Below, one piece after another: positions 24,706-35,107 of a stretch of 64,000 nucleotides of DNA. The notes beneath the pieces were generated by a model. The model was not told where the DNA came from. It did no database searches and saw nothing but the letters and a program-made list of their open reading frames with translations. Made by a program: the position numbers and the translations under genes. The stretch's first letter is position 1, and each line of letters opens with the position of its first letter. The DNA is from Hansfordia pulvinata (taxonomy: Eukaryota > Ascomycota > Sordariomycetes > Xylariales), in assembly GCA_006538405.1 (NCBI GenBank), contig BJKQ01000003.1:1984001-2048000 (forward strand), in the 5' to 3' direction.

Positions 24706-25366
24706 AGCAGGCACCACGGCGCACCAGCCCATCTTCCACAAGGCCCCGCGCTTCAAGCTCCAGGCCGACGACGACGACCCGGACGCGGCGAGCGGCCGAT
24801 CTCATCAGTATCACGCCCTCGGCGTCGGCGGCGGCGGCGGCCACCACCGCGACCCCCTGCCCGATGTCTTCTCCCCGCACCGCAAGGGCGCCAAGAGGTA
24901 CGTCCCCGGCGGCCTGGCGGCGGGCCTGCGCGACTGGCTCGTCGAGGCCGAGGCGGGCGCGGGCGCTGGCGCGGGCGCGGGCGATTGGGCCGCGGAGCTG
25001 CTCGTCGACAGCGTGCGCGCCGCGCCCGGCGTGTTCCTCGTCCGGGGCCGGCCCAGGCGGGATCTCCTTCCCTCGGAGCAGCGGTGGGAGGCGGGCGCGG
25101 CGGCAACGGTCACGCCGGCCAGGTGGATACTCGGCGAGGGCCGCGGCGGCGCGGGGGTGGCCAGGAAGGAAGGGGTCCGCGCGGGCGTCGTGATCGGGAT
25201 CCGCCGCCCGACGTGGGAGGTGTCCCTGCCGCGCCCACGCCGCGACTACCACGCCGGCGGGGAGTCGGCGGCGCAGAGGTCGCCGGGCGCGGAAGAGCGA
25301 GATCCAGAGCAAGAGCAAGATCAAGAGAAGTGGGCGGTGGCCTGCGACTGGGTCGTACTGGATTGA
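23719..25366 (+). CDS. Hypothetical nuclear-type protein with conserved-looking C-terminus, two frame breaks
   Basis: I cannot name this gene. The start MAPPQTPAPHRFLVTKKQTP is followed by Ser/Pro/Gln-rich sequence, an aspartate run (about residues 117-126), a basic KRRRISVSS patch that could be a nuclear localisation signal, acidic stretches, and a poly-Ala run from a GCC repeat. Three frames are used in turn, and each change has the sense of one missing base. The first lies at a CCCC run (23986-23989) and the second at a CCCCCC run (24602-24607). Corrected, the product is about 549 residues. The C-terminal 200 residues look folded (RYVPGGLAAGLRDWLVEAE, VRAGVVIGIRRPTWEVSLP, and the end WAVACDWVVLD). 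The alternating hydrophobic pattern resembles a small beta-barrel, but that is a guess. Convergent with the minus-strand membrane protein gene downstream. Confidence 0.68.
24660..24705 (+). repeat. GCC/GCT trinucleotide repeat (poly-Ala coding)
   Basis: A run of CTG and CCG triplets inside the preceding gene encodes a poly-alanine stretch once the upstream frame break is allowed for. Such repeats are length-variable. Confidence 0.8.
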
Positions 25367-26359
25367 CGGCTTTTGGCGCAGACCCCCAGGCAAGGCTCCA
25401 TGTCAAGTCTGCGGTTTGTCCATGATGTACTACTTTCAAAGATATGACATTCGAGAACGGGCTGTCACTGCGACACTTCTTTATGGACGTCTTACAGGCT
25501 CAGAAATGAGGTCCACGGCATCGGGCCTTATATCCAGGGTGGGCATCTTCCCCCTGTGACTGGTCGTATTTATTCAGAAGCTTCACCCACAATATGAAAG
25601 TATCATCCGCTGTACCGTTGTGGGTTTCAAGTGGACAGACCCTCTAGTGGACGTATTACAGTGTGCTTGTCTTCTGGCGCTTTCACTTATATAAGGGAAC
25701 CGCATTGATCAAAGTCCAGCGCAGCATGGTTCATCATTATTTGTCAACCCCGGAAGTAGATTCAACAAAGACGACATCGAATTAGTTGCTAGCCTCCCAC
25801 ATTGACAACTCGGCTTGTGGAGGAACCAGAATATCTACCTTCGAGCTGACGACGTCAGCTCGACAGGCCCCCTCGGCCAGATCCCAATATCTTGCTCGAG
25901 ATTTCTTGCCACGCGGCACCGGCTGCAAAGGCTCCCAGTCGTGCCATCTTCGAACTCACACATACGCAGGATGGCGTGCTTTCGGCCATTGCCATGCTAG
26001 CAGGTCGGACCTGCTGTCTGCAGCATTGCCCGTGACCAGATCTGAATATTACGATTATTATTGAAATCTCGTTGCGGCATCATCATCATCGCCCGCGCGC
26101 GCAGACTGTGAGACGCGCGTAAGCGTTTCTCTATCATGTGGTGTATCCGTAAGAAGAACCAAGCGAGCCAGACTACCCTCATAGTTGCAGGAAAGACGGC
26201 GTGAGGCGAGAGAAGCAGGGGAAAGAAGACGCGAAGGGACAGACCCAAATACCTGTAGTGATGACCCTCAAACTACCCCACCTCTAGAGAGCAGTAGCAG
26301 GTCCGGGGAGAAGGGCGTTAAAGAGCAGGGCTTGCTGCTGTCAAGGAAATCAATCTTCC
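25367..26359. other. Convergent intergenic region
   Basis: This stretch lies between the stop codons of a plus-strand and a minus-strand gene and should contain both 3' untranslated regions. No other gene, repeat or TACTCGTA motif was found in it. Confidence 0.5.
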
Positions 26360-28461
26360 TCAGCCCTGACTCGAACCAGGCCCTTCGCCGAGGCCGTCGG
26401 CCCTCTCGTGCCGGGACTGTCGCCGACCTCGCTCCAGCGCCTCGAGCTCCCAGTCCAGCCGCTCGCGGAGTGTGTCACCGCTCAGCGCCGAGAGATTGTT
26501 CATCTCGACGTCCCAGTCAGCACCACCCCCGCTGCCGCCGCTGCCGCCGCTGCCGCCGCTGCCGCCCATGCCGCCCATGCCAGCCGCGCTGCTCGCCCAG
26601 TGCCGTGAAGACGGCACGCCGCCCAGGCCGCTGTCCGAGTCGGCCAGGAGCTCGTCCTCGAGCGTCTTCGCCTTGGCCCTGGTCCTGCCGCCGGCGGTGT
26701 CCGCGCCATCTCTGCAGCCCCCTCCGACTGGAGATTGCGGCGTCTGTTGATGATCGTGATGCTGGTGGCTGTTTTTGGCTGAGCCCCCCGCTGGTCGTTT
26801 CCGTTTCCGTTGCCGTTGGCGTTGTTGTTTCTGCTGTGGCTGTGGCTGTGACCGCTCGTGCGCATCGTGGACAGCAGGCCGATCTTGTAGCTGACGAGGC
26901 GCAGGAGCGGGTGCACGGCCGGGAAGCAGGCGGTCCACAGGCCTACGTGTGTCTCGAGGTCGGTCCAGGGCACGACGCGGCCCATTTTATAGGTTCTGGG
27001 GGCCGTCTGTCAGCTCTACCTCATCCGGGGCTCTCTGTCGGAAGGTATTCGCGGGGAGGGGCACGAGAGGATTTGTGTAAAGATGGAAACAGAGGAAGAT
27101 GGATGAGCTCACGTGTCGGTAGCAAAGTCAGTGGTGGTCATTATGGCCAGCCGGACGATGCCGGTGATAATCGCGAAGATGCCGACGCAAAAGACAAGGA
27201 CGACGCGCACCATCTTGGCCGACATGCGCATGTTGCGGAAGATGACGGTTATGGGGAGCACGAGCAGCGTCACGTCAATGGCCACGCCGACGCCGCTGTT
27301 GGCGTACATGACACGCGCCTCCTGGTCTTTGCTGACGCACTGGCGGCCCGGCGCCGTCACATCGAAAAGGTCGCTTAAGTCTGTCAGCTTCGTGCACTTT
27401 GCCCTTCAACTAGTCTTCTTCTTTTCTCTTCCCTTCTCTTCTCTCCGCATTTCCCCTTGGTTATTGTCAATTCCCAATGGAGGGATTGTCCCCTGCCCAA
27501 AGCATCGCCGCTGCGCCTTTCCAAGATTGTACTCACAGAACACGCTTGCACTCAGCGATGAAGTAAACAAATGCATAGAGGGTGTTGGCCACGTTGACAA
27601 GACACGTCACGTAGATAGCCTTGACGAACCATGCTGTTACCAGGAGGGCATCAATGCCCCATTCTGTTAGCGAGGGCATAACTAAGGAGCGACTCATCGG
27701 CAGAAGGATAGTCTATGGGAAGATGGAAATTTTCCCAACACTGATAGCATACCTTCGCGGCTGAGTCTCATGTAGAACCACGCAATGGATAAGCGGATGA
27801 AGCAAATGGTCCAGAAGGTGATGAGCTGGAGGATAGCCAGTATCTACAACCGCGGTCAGCATCGTCAGAGCCTAACATCAGCAGTCTGTGAGCCGGAACC
27901 CATTAAGAGAGCGAGTGACTTACGCGGAAGAACATGGGTATCCTTTCTGGGGGTATCTGGTCCATGTGCGTCCCCGACCCATAGTAAATAGCTGGAAGCA
28001 GAACATCCAGTCAGTCACATAGAACTGGAAAAATCTTGTCAACGCATTGCTGGGGGGTCTAAGCACACCTTGAATCTCGAGGGCGGCCATGGTCATCAAA
28101 AGGGGCTGCACTTTGTCAGCTGCTCCGTGGGGCCTTATCCCTTGTTGATAGAAAACGATTTCGATACCAGTAGTCGCGAGACAGCCCGCGCCCGGTGGGG
28201 GGGGGGGGTGTTGGTACTTACAAAAGCCAGCGTGGCGAGCAGGTCGTCGAGGCCCAGCGCCTTGATCATAAAGGCTCGGATGTATAGCCTCGCGGTCATG
28301 AGCAGCGCGGAGACAACGATGAGCGCAATCTCGAGCCGCAGTATCGCGGGCCCATGGGAGTCGTCCGGCAAGTTTCCGAGGCCAAAGGACGGGGGTGGTG
28401 GCGGCATCGCCATCATCGAGGACGACGGCGCCTCGACCGCATCCCCAACTGGGCTCATCAT
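26360..28461 (-). CDS. Rhodopsin-like integral membrane protein (Pth11/SAT4 type), one frame break
   Basis: Predicted seven-helix plasma-membrane protein of the fungal rhodopsin-domain group that includes many Pth11-related receptor candidates; no CFEM domain is present. Seven exons: 28222-28461, 28069-28105, 27924-27991, 27753-27843, 27537-27663, 27113-27373 and 26360-26995. Most donors are GTAAGT, GTATGC or GTGAGT-like. Family landmarks appear in order: [82 protein letters not shown] and [17 protein letters not shown]. The cytosolic tail has Asn-Gly repeats, Gly-Gly-Ser repeats and the acidic ending [20 protein letters not shown]. In the last exon the frame slips by one missing base at a five-base run (26718-26722). 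Corrected length is about 486 residues. ATG 28461 is the most plausible start; a second Met follows directly. Confidence 0.87.
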
Positions 28462-31400
28462 GTCTGGTCGGGGCTTGAGCGCGTGTGCCTTTGTTTGCGA
28501 GAGCGGCCAGCAGTGAGGGTTGACTTTGTTGTTGCGGATCTCGGACGAACTTTTACGGGATGCGTAAATGTGATGCTGTTGTCGATGCTCCGAAGAAGAG
28601 GGCCTCATGAGTGAGAAGGGTAGCAGTTGACGTGGGAATTCATGGGTTGTGCGGTGTGACATCCGCCTCCCTCTGCCCACCTGGCCGTTTCACCGTGACT
28701 GGGCGGTGGCAGCCACAGTCCGCCGTCAAATATCATTATCGTTGGCGTGCCATTGACTCGGGCCCTTTCTTACTTGAATGCTTGGGGGCGAGCGGACATG
28801 GGTGGGGCTGGCTTCACAAGCCACGGCGCACAAGACGACAACGGGATGGCAAAGGTGCCGCCCGCAAACGGCCGGGACATTAACTACAACCCCTCGAGCC
28901 TCCCATTACCACCCCAGGTACCTACCTTACACTGTCCTATGTGCTCTCACATTTGGCTTCTGCGCCGGGCTTGTGCAAGGCACCGCCTCTTGTCACCAGT
29001 CACCAGCGCCTCGCGTCGCCTGAACCTTGTGACGGCCGACGCATGAGGCTGCCGTGGCTGCTGGCTGGCGCGCCTCTGACGCCGAAGCGACTTACTCGGT
29101 CGGCCCAGCGACACGGTAGAACCGGGGCGGTCTGGTAGTCCGTCGCGCGCACGACGCAGGCAGGGGTAATCATCACCTTGTATCATGGACGGAGGAAGCT
29201 TGGTTCCTGGCCCGGTAGGGTATCCGCACGGCTTTGCTGGCCAAGTCGACGGATCAAGCTTCCGTGGCAGCGAGCCGGGCGGTCGCGTCACTGGTCGTAG
29301 ATTCGGGCTATTGATGTTAGTCGGTACGATGGTTCTGCCGCGGGCGCTGAGGCGGGAGACAACGCAATGACGAGGCGAGACAAGCTACGGCAGTACTCGT
29401 ATTTGGTCAGGTCTGCACCCCGTCCTGTGATTGTGATGGCTGCATTCGCTCTGGTCTGGCTTGCATTCCATAGGTTAGCTGCAAGTATTGGGCTCGCGTT
29501 ATTCAACAGGGCGGCAGCAACACTACGGCCTTTATCGGGGCCTCATCGTCAAGAAGATAGTTCTGTCGTCTGTCTGCAATATCCGAGGCATCGTCAATGT
29601 TGTGTGTCGACATGCCTACACTGTAGACCGTCAGCAGCCTTAGACTGAAGATTCTGGACCGGAGAAGTTATTGGCTTTACGGAGGGATCGTCAGCCTGCT
29701 CCCACTCAGCTATTTCTAACGCCAAGATTTGCCTGCGAGTGTTGCCCTGTTGAGTCGAGCCCACGGCGGATGCCAATTCGACTGCAAAGGAGCAACGGTC
29801 CGAGTCAGCTCTGCCCTGCAGCTGTGCACAAGTCGGCCGTGTCCCAGAGCACTTGGTTCAGCCACGCTTCTTGAGTGCACCCACTGATTATCGTGATCGT
29901 GATCATGCGCCTGCCGCTAGTGAGTCGCCATCGCTGGGTACGAGCACTGCCTTGATGTATGGGCACTGTGAATCGCAGAGGCCCGGAAAGAGCATCGCCC
30001 GTCTGATGAGATGTGAAGTGCCGCCCACCCCACAAATCCAAGGATATGTATGGGCAGGCAAGGGGGCGATTGAGGGCTGCCGCGTCTCACCTGAGATTTG
30101 CCCCAGATGGATTTCGGCTTCTGAATTTTCTCGCGTTCTTTCCGGGTTCTCCTCCGGGCAAACCCACACCGGGTCGCCAGATAGACCCCGGCCATCCGGG
30201 CTTTAGGAGCGAAGGCATCAAACGCAGATCATGGGGCCCGCCGCACAGGTGATGCCCAAGCGGTGATGGGCGAAGTGGGTGCGCGAGGCGCGAGGCGGCC
30301 GGCTTCTCGCCGGGCTATTAAAGAGAGACGGGCAGCAGTGAGGGGGACGGGATACGGATCCGTGCCATCTCATCGACGTCGGCTCAGTGGAAGTGAAGGC
30401 GAGATCAGCATGTGTCGTCAATTTTTGTGCGGCTAGCGCGCCACGATGCCCGGCGAAGTGGCGGCGCTGGGTGATAGAGTTTGGATGAAGCATTGGTGAT
30501 GAAGCGCTCCTGTGGATGATGAAGCGTTTTCTGGGGCAAGATCCCGACTTGCAATTGGAGTCTCCATGTTCACCTGCCTCCTGCTTCAAGTAGATCGGAT
30601 GGCATTGGATGTTCTTTCCTTTACACATGTGGGGAAACGTCCAGGTAGCTGCAGACCTATCAAGGTACATGGCCTCCTAGGTCCGCGGGTGGTTGAGCAG
30701 GTATCTAATGAAATAGGAAAGCATGCAGACAGTACCAAGGAAGGCACCTTCCATGGTCCTCGACCCTTTCACACAAATATCGCCAGTCGCGACCCTGAGT
30801 CCACCAAGGAGGTGCCTACGAGTACACCTCATGGCTGGTATTTGGCTCCTTTCGACTGTGCCCGTTCAAACCGAACTTTTGAGCTGTGACAGCTTTGAGC
30901 AAACCTCAGTACCCGAAAACTGCAAGTATGTCGTCGGCGCAGCGGCCTGTGGGGCTGGGACAAGGCGCTGGACAGAATTAGAAAGGAACTCCAGGGCTGA
31001 AGACGAGCAGGCAGGCGCGGGCGTGTCCTCGGGGTACGAGATTGATGCGGGGAGTTGCCAGCGACTGGAAGTGGGACTGGGTGCACGTGACGTGTCGGTA
31101 CGGGCGTATGCCCCCATCCGATGGGGACGGCGAAGTATCCCATGTGCCCAAGTAGAGTCCCAAACAGTCCTGTCGAAGCTTTCATGTTGTGCGATCCATG
31201 CCAGCCTTCATCAGAAATCAATGAGAGCCGTCAGGTTACTCGTTCGTGTGGTGTGGGTGGCCCCGCGGCGGGTGCAGGTGGCGGCGTGCGCGTTGCAGGA
31301 TGCAAAGCTAGTGGCGGGCAGGAACACCGGACCCGACCAAAGGCCACAAGGGACCTGCCACAAAGAACCGCGTCGCCCAGATCAGCAGGGACGCTACCTC

Positions 31401-32892
31401 TGCGTCTGCCGGGCGCGCGTACTCGATGGCGGTGGCTACATCCATGTCCAACCGGCAAGCCAGATCGACTGGGTCGCAGGATTCGCCATCTACGAGTACT
31501 CCGTACTTCTGAGCGGTGGGCGAAAGTGCAGGCCGGTCGGTCCTCGCTGGACCGCAAGCTTGTAGGACATCCATTATCTACCACCGAGCCGAGCCTTCTG
31601 TCTGGGTATCTTCGAGGGCCAGCCACTTTGGGTGATGTGGGTGGGCGACGCACGAGAAGGGATGACGTTCCATATAAAGCGTCCTGCCGGCGGAATATCT
31701 TCCAGAATCCACGGATTTCTTATTTGTTTTCTTCGTAGAATTGGAAACCTAATGCGCAGGACGTGGCATTGATACATCCATCATGGGATACAAGGAAGTC
31801 ACGTAGCCCGGTAATTCTTGCACAGGGCGCCGGTGTGTGGCGTTGGATGGGCATGAGCCCTGTGTAACTCGGTACGTGGGCGTCGCCCATCGTCAAACCC
31901 AGAGGTAGGTACTTCCTTGGGTCATGTACATGTACTAGATACTGTGCGCCCACCGCGGTTTCCAGTGCCTCCCTTGCCTTGCGGAGACCTGAGGCAACGA
32001 TTCAACTCCCGTCGTTCAAGGCCACTGCGAGGTTCCTGCTCGCGGCGGCGATGTTGGGTGCAGGTGGAAAGCACCGACACGCCCGTTGGCACTGCTGCTG
32101 AGACGGGGCTCGCCCCCCGGTGCGCCGTTGCTAGAGGTACCCGGCGATACCCGGCTCTCGGGGGCAGACATGTGGGTGGGCTTGTACGAGTACCAACTCC
32201 AGACAGACGATGGACCCCGGGAAGCGAGGAACATGAACCCACCGGGGGGCCCAGCACCCGGCCTCACTGGTGAGTGGCCGCCTCAGCAGGGTGGCGAGGC
32301 TCCGTAAAACGCTGGCATCCATCGAGGCGTGACGCCACCGCCCACGGCCACCACTGCTGCTGCGCTGGCGCTGTTGGGCGGCTCCGTCTCGCCACTCTGC
32401 CGCCTCTGCTGCCACCACCCACACCCACACCCGACGACACGACAGCATGAGGGCTCCCCTCAAGGTACGAGTACGCCCGTACCGCCCTGGCCAGCGTACC
32501 GGAGGCAAACAAATCCCTTGACATCAACCTGCCGCCCTCATCTCACGCCATGCCTTGCTATTTCGGGCCTCGACCAGGCCTCTCGCCCAACGCTGGCTAC
32601 GCGTCACTGCGGCGCCGCCAGAAGCGACGCTGGTCCCTCGCGGCCCCATCGCGGGGGCAAACCCGCCGCTGGTCCTGCTCGCCCGCAACAACCCGTATAA
32701 AGCGTTTCCCTGCCCGTCTGGTCCTACGGACCCTTGGCTCTCACCTTTCCCTTGGTTATGGTTTCCTGCTTTAAGAAGTCGACTTGGCCAGGCTCCCGTC
32801 CTGTCACCCTCTCCGACCTTCTTTCGCAGCGCTGCTTGGCCAGTCATCGACGGCTACGATCCCCGTCCGACACTCCCAGGTAACAACACAAC
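28462..32892. other. Long intergenic region, no supported gene
   Basis: This is upstream DNA of two diverging genes. No open frame shows a recognisable domain or a matching intron structure. Exact TACTCGTA/TACGAGTA copies lie at 29394, 30817, 31491, 32185 and 32466. The last 200 bases contain a TATA element and a pyrimidine-rich leader for the next gene. Confidence 0.5.
32696..32701 (+). promoter_or_regulatory. Probable TATA box of the secreted repetitive protein gene
   Basis: TATAAA in the context CCGTATAAAGCG lies about 195 bases before the ATG, with pyrimidine-rich sequence after it. This arrangement is usual for strongly expressed fungal genes. No transcript evidence is available. Confidence 0.5.
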
Positions 32893-35107
32893 ATGGTTCG
32901 AGTCTTGCTCCCGGTCCTCGCCGCCTCGGCCGTCCTGGCCCAGGCGCCGCCGGCCCAGGACGCCGCCTATCAACCCAGGGCTCAGCCCGTCCAGGACGCC
33001 GCCTATCGACCCAGGGCCCAGCCCGTTCAAGACCCCTACTACGCCAGGGGTCAGCCCGCACCCAACGACCGATACGTCCCCCGCGACCACCAAGCCGATG
33101 CTTTGAAAGCCCGTGAACAGGAGCTGGACGCCCGCGCCGCATTTCTATACGCCCGTGAGCTCGAGTTGGACATACGCGAACAGCAGGGAAGAGCCCCGAC
33201 TCGGGTTGATAAAGTCATCACCACCACTATAGACACCCCGGCCGGCGTCATCACCGACCGCGCCCAGATTGCCGACGCACACATGCTGGAGGAAAGACAG
33301 CTGGGGCAGCTGCTCACTGGTGGAATCCACGGCGTCGTCAGTGGTTTCGAGAATAAGGTGAGCTCCTGGTTCGGAGACAAGAAGACAAAGCTCTTTGGTG
33401 GTCTCCTAGGCGGCCTGACGGGAGGTGGTGCCGGCGGAGGGCTGGCGGCCCGAGCCACCAACGCCGCCGAGTACTGGGCAGCCGAACGCCGCGCCGCCGG
33501 CATTGCCAGAAACCTCGGCTATCAGCGCGGCCGTGGTGTCGCCCCTGCCCCGACTGCGCCATCCGACGCAAACGGCAACAACCCCGCCGCATACCCCGCG
33601 GAGCGCCAGCTGGCCAGCAGGGTTACCCTACAGCCCAGCCTACACCTACTGGTTATCCCGCTGCGGGCGGTGCGGGAGCCGGGGCCGGTGACGGGTACTC
33701 CGAGACCACCCCCGGTGCTGGCGCCGGTGCCGGTGTCGGTGCCGGTGCCGGGTACGGAGACTATGCCAGCAGTCCTTCCATGGCACCTGCGTCCTCGGCC
33801 TACTCCGCGTCCCCTTCTTCCACTTCGCTCAAGAAGCTCCCTCCACCTCAAGTGGCCGGTGGAGTCATTCCCGGCACTGCGGGCGCTGGCGCCGGCGACG
33901 GCCAGGGAGGCGGGTATCCTGAGAAGACTCCTCAAGGCTACGCCGAGGCTACTCCCACCCAGCAGCAAGGATACCCTCAACAAACCGGCCATGCCGGCGC
34001 TCCCACAATGATGGCCAAGAGAGCTGGGGGTAACTACCAAGCGCCTCCCTCTTCACCCTCGTCCTCGTCGTCCTCGGTTCCCGCCTACTCGCAGGGTGCC
34101 TCCTCTGCTGCGCCATCCTCCTATGCCCCTGCTTCCTCATCTATGCCGGCTTACTCGTCTGTTCCGGCTTCTTCCTCTGTGCCTATCATAGGAGGAGTCG
34201 GGGGCGGCAACGGCTACGCCACAGCTCCAACTATCCTTCCAGCCGCCGGGGTTGGTGCTGGGGCGGCGCTGGAGCCGGTGCGGGCGGCAGCAACGGCTAC
34301 GCTGTCGCCCCTCTTCCCGGCGCCGCCGGCGGTGCCGCCCCTGGTTACGGCGCTGGGTACGGTGCAGGTGTGGGGGCCGGGGCGAGCTCAGCTGGTTCCG
34401 GCTACGCTGCTGCCCCCAGCAGCTCGTCTTCGGTCCCTTGCGCCTCGTCCTCATCCATGATTGCATACTCCTCCGCACCTGCTGGCGGCATGGCTGGTGG
34501 TGGTGGAATGGCTTCGTCCATCCCTGCGTCGTCGTCATCTGCCGCCGCTGGCTATGCCGAAGCCCCCTCTTCGAGTTCATCCATGATCGTGGCGGCTGCG
34601 GCCAAGCCTACTAAAACAGGATATCCCCAGAACCCCTCTCCCACCACGATGCAATATGCCACGAAGCAAAAGAGAGCTGGTGGTAACTACCAAGCACCCC
34701 CGACAACGCAGCCGGCCTCGTCGTCCTCCATGCCCGCATATGGAGCGTCGTCGTCGGTGCCGGCGTTCGCATCCGCCATGCCCGCCTATGGAGCGTCGTC
34801 GTCGGTGCCCGGGTTCGCCTCGTCCATGCCCGTGTTCGCCTCGTCGATGAAGGCTTCCTCTTCCGCGCCGGCCCCATCCTCGTCCGCCCACATGGGCGGC
34901 GTAGGAGGAGTGGTTGTCGGCGGCGGTCACGCAACCCCTAGCACGAAGCAGGGTTACCCAGAACAAACACCTACGCAGGCTGCTTATCCTACCAAGCAGG
35001 CCTATCCTGCCAAGCAAGGTTACAACACGCAACCGGCACAACCAGAGCAAACGTACCAGGCCAAGCCTGCCCAGGCTAACCAGCGAAAGCGAAGCTTCAA
35101 GGCTTGA
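32893..35107 (+). CDS. Secreted low-complexity repetitive protein, two frame breaks
   Basis: Predicted extracellular or cell-wall-associated protein of unknown function. The signal peptide is MVRVLLPVLAASAVLA, with cleavage likely near the following Gln-Ala-Pro. Residues about 20-60 contain three QDAAYxPRAQPV-like units. A charged helix (ALKAREQELDARAAFLYARE) follows, then a Gly-rich segment (FGGLLGGLTGGGAGGG). The C-terminal two thirds are Ser-, Ala-, Gly-, Pro- and Tyr-rich. The motif KRAGGNYQAPP occurs twice, starting at bases 34017 and 34670, and the protein ends in RKRSFKA; Lys-Arg sites like these can be cut by Kex2. Three frames are used in turn, each change having the sense of one missing base, at CCCC 33594-33597 and GGGG 34260-34263. 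Corrected length is about 738 residues. The good start context (ACAACATGG) and upstream TATA box support expression. Confidence 0.78.
34733..34828 (+). repeat. 48-base tandem duplication in the secreted protein gene
   Basis: Two adjacent 48-base units (34733-34780 and 34781-34828) encode PAYGASSSVPAFASAM and PAYGASSSVPGFASSM. The unit keeps the frame. This is typical of expanding repeats in fungal surface proteins. Confidence 0.85.
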
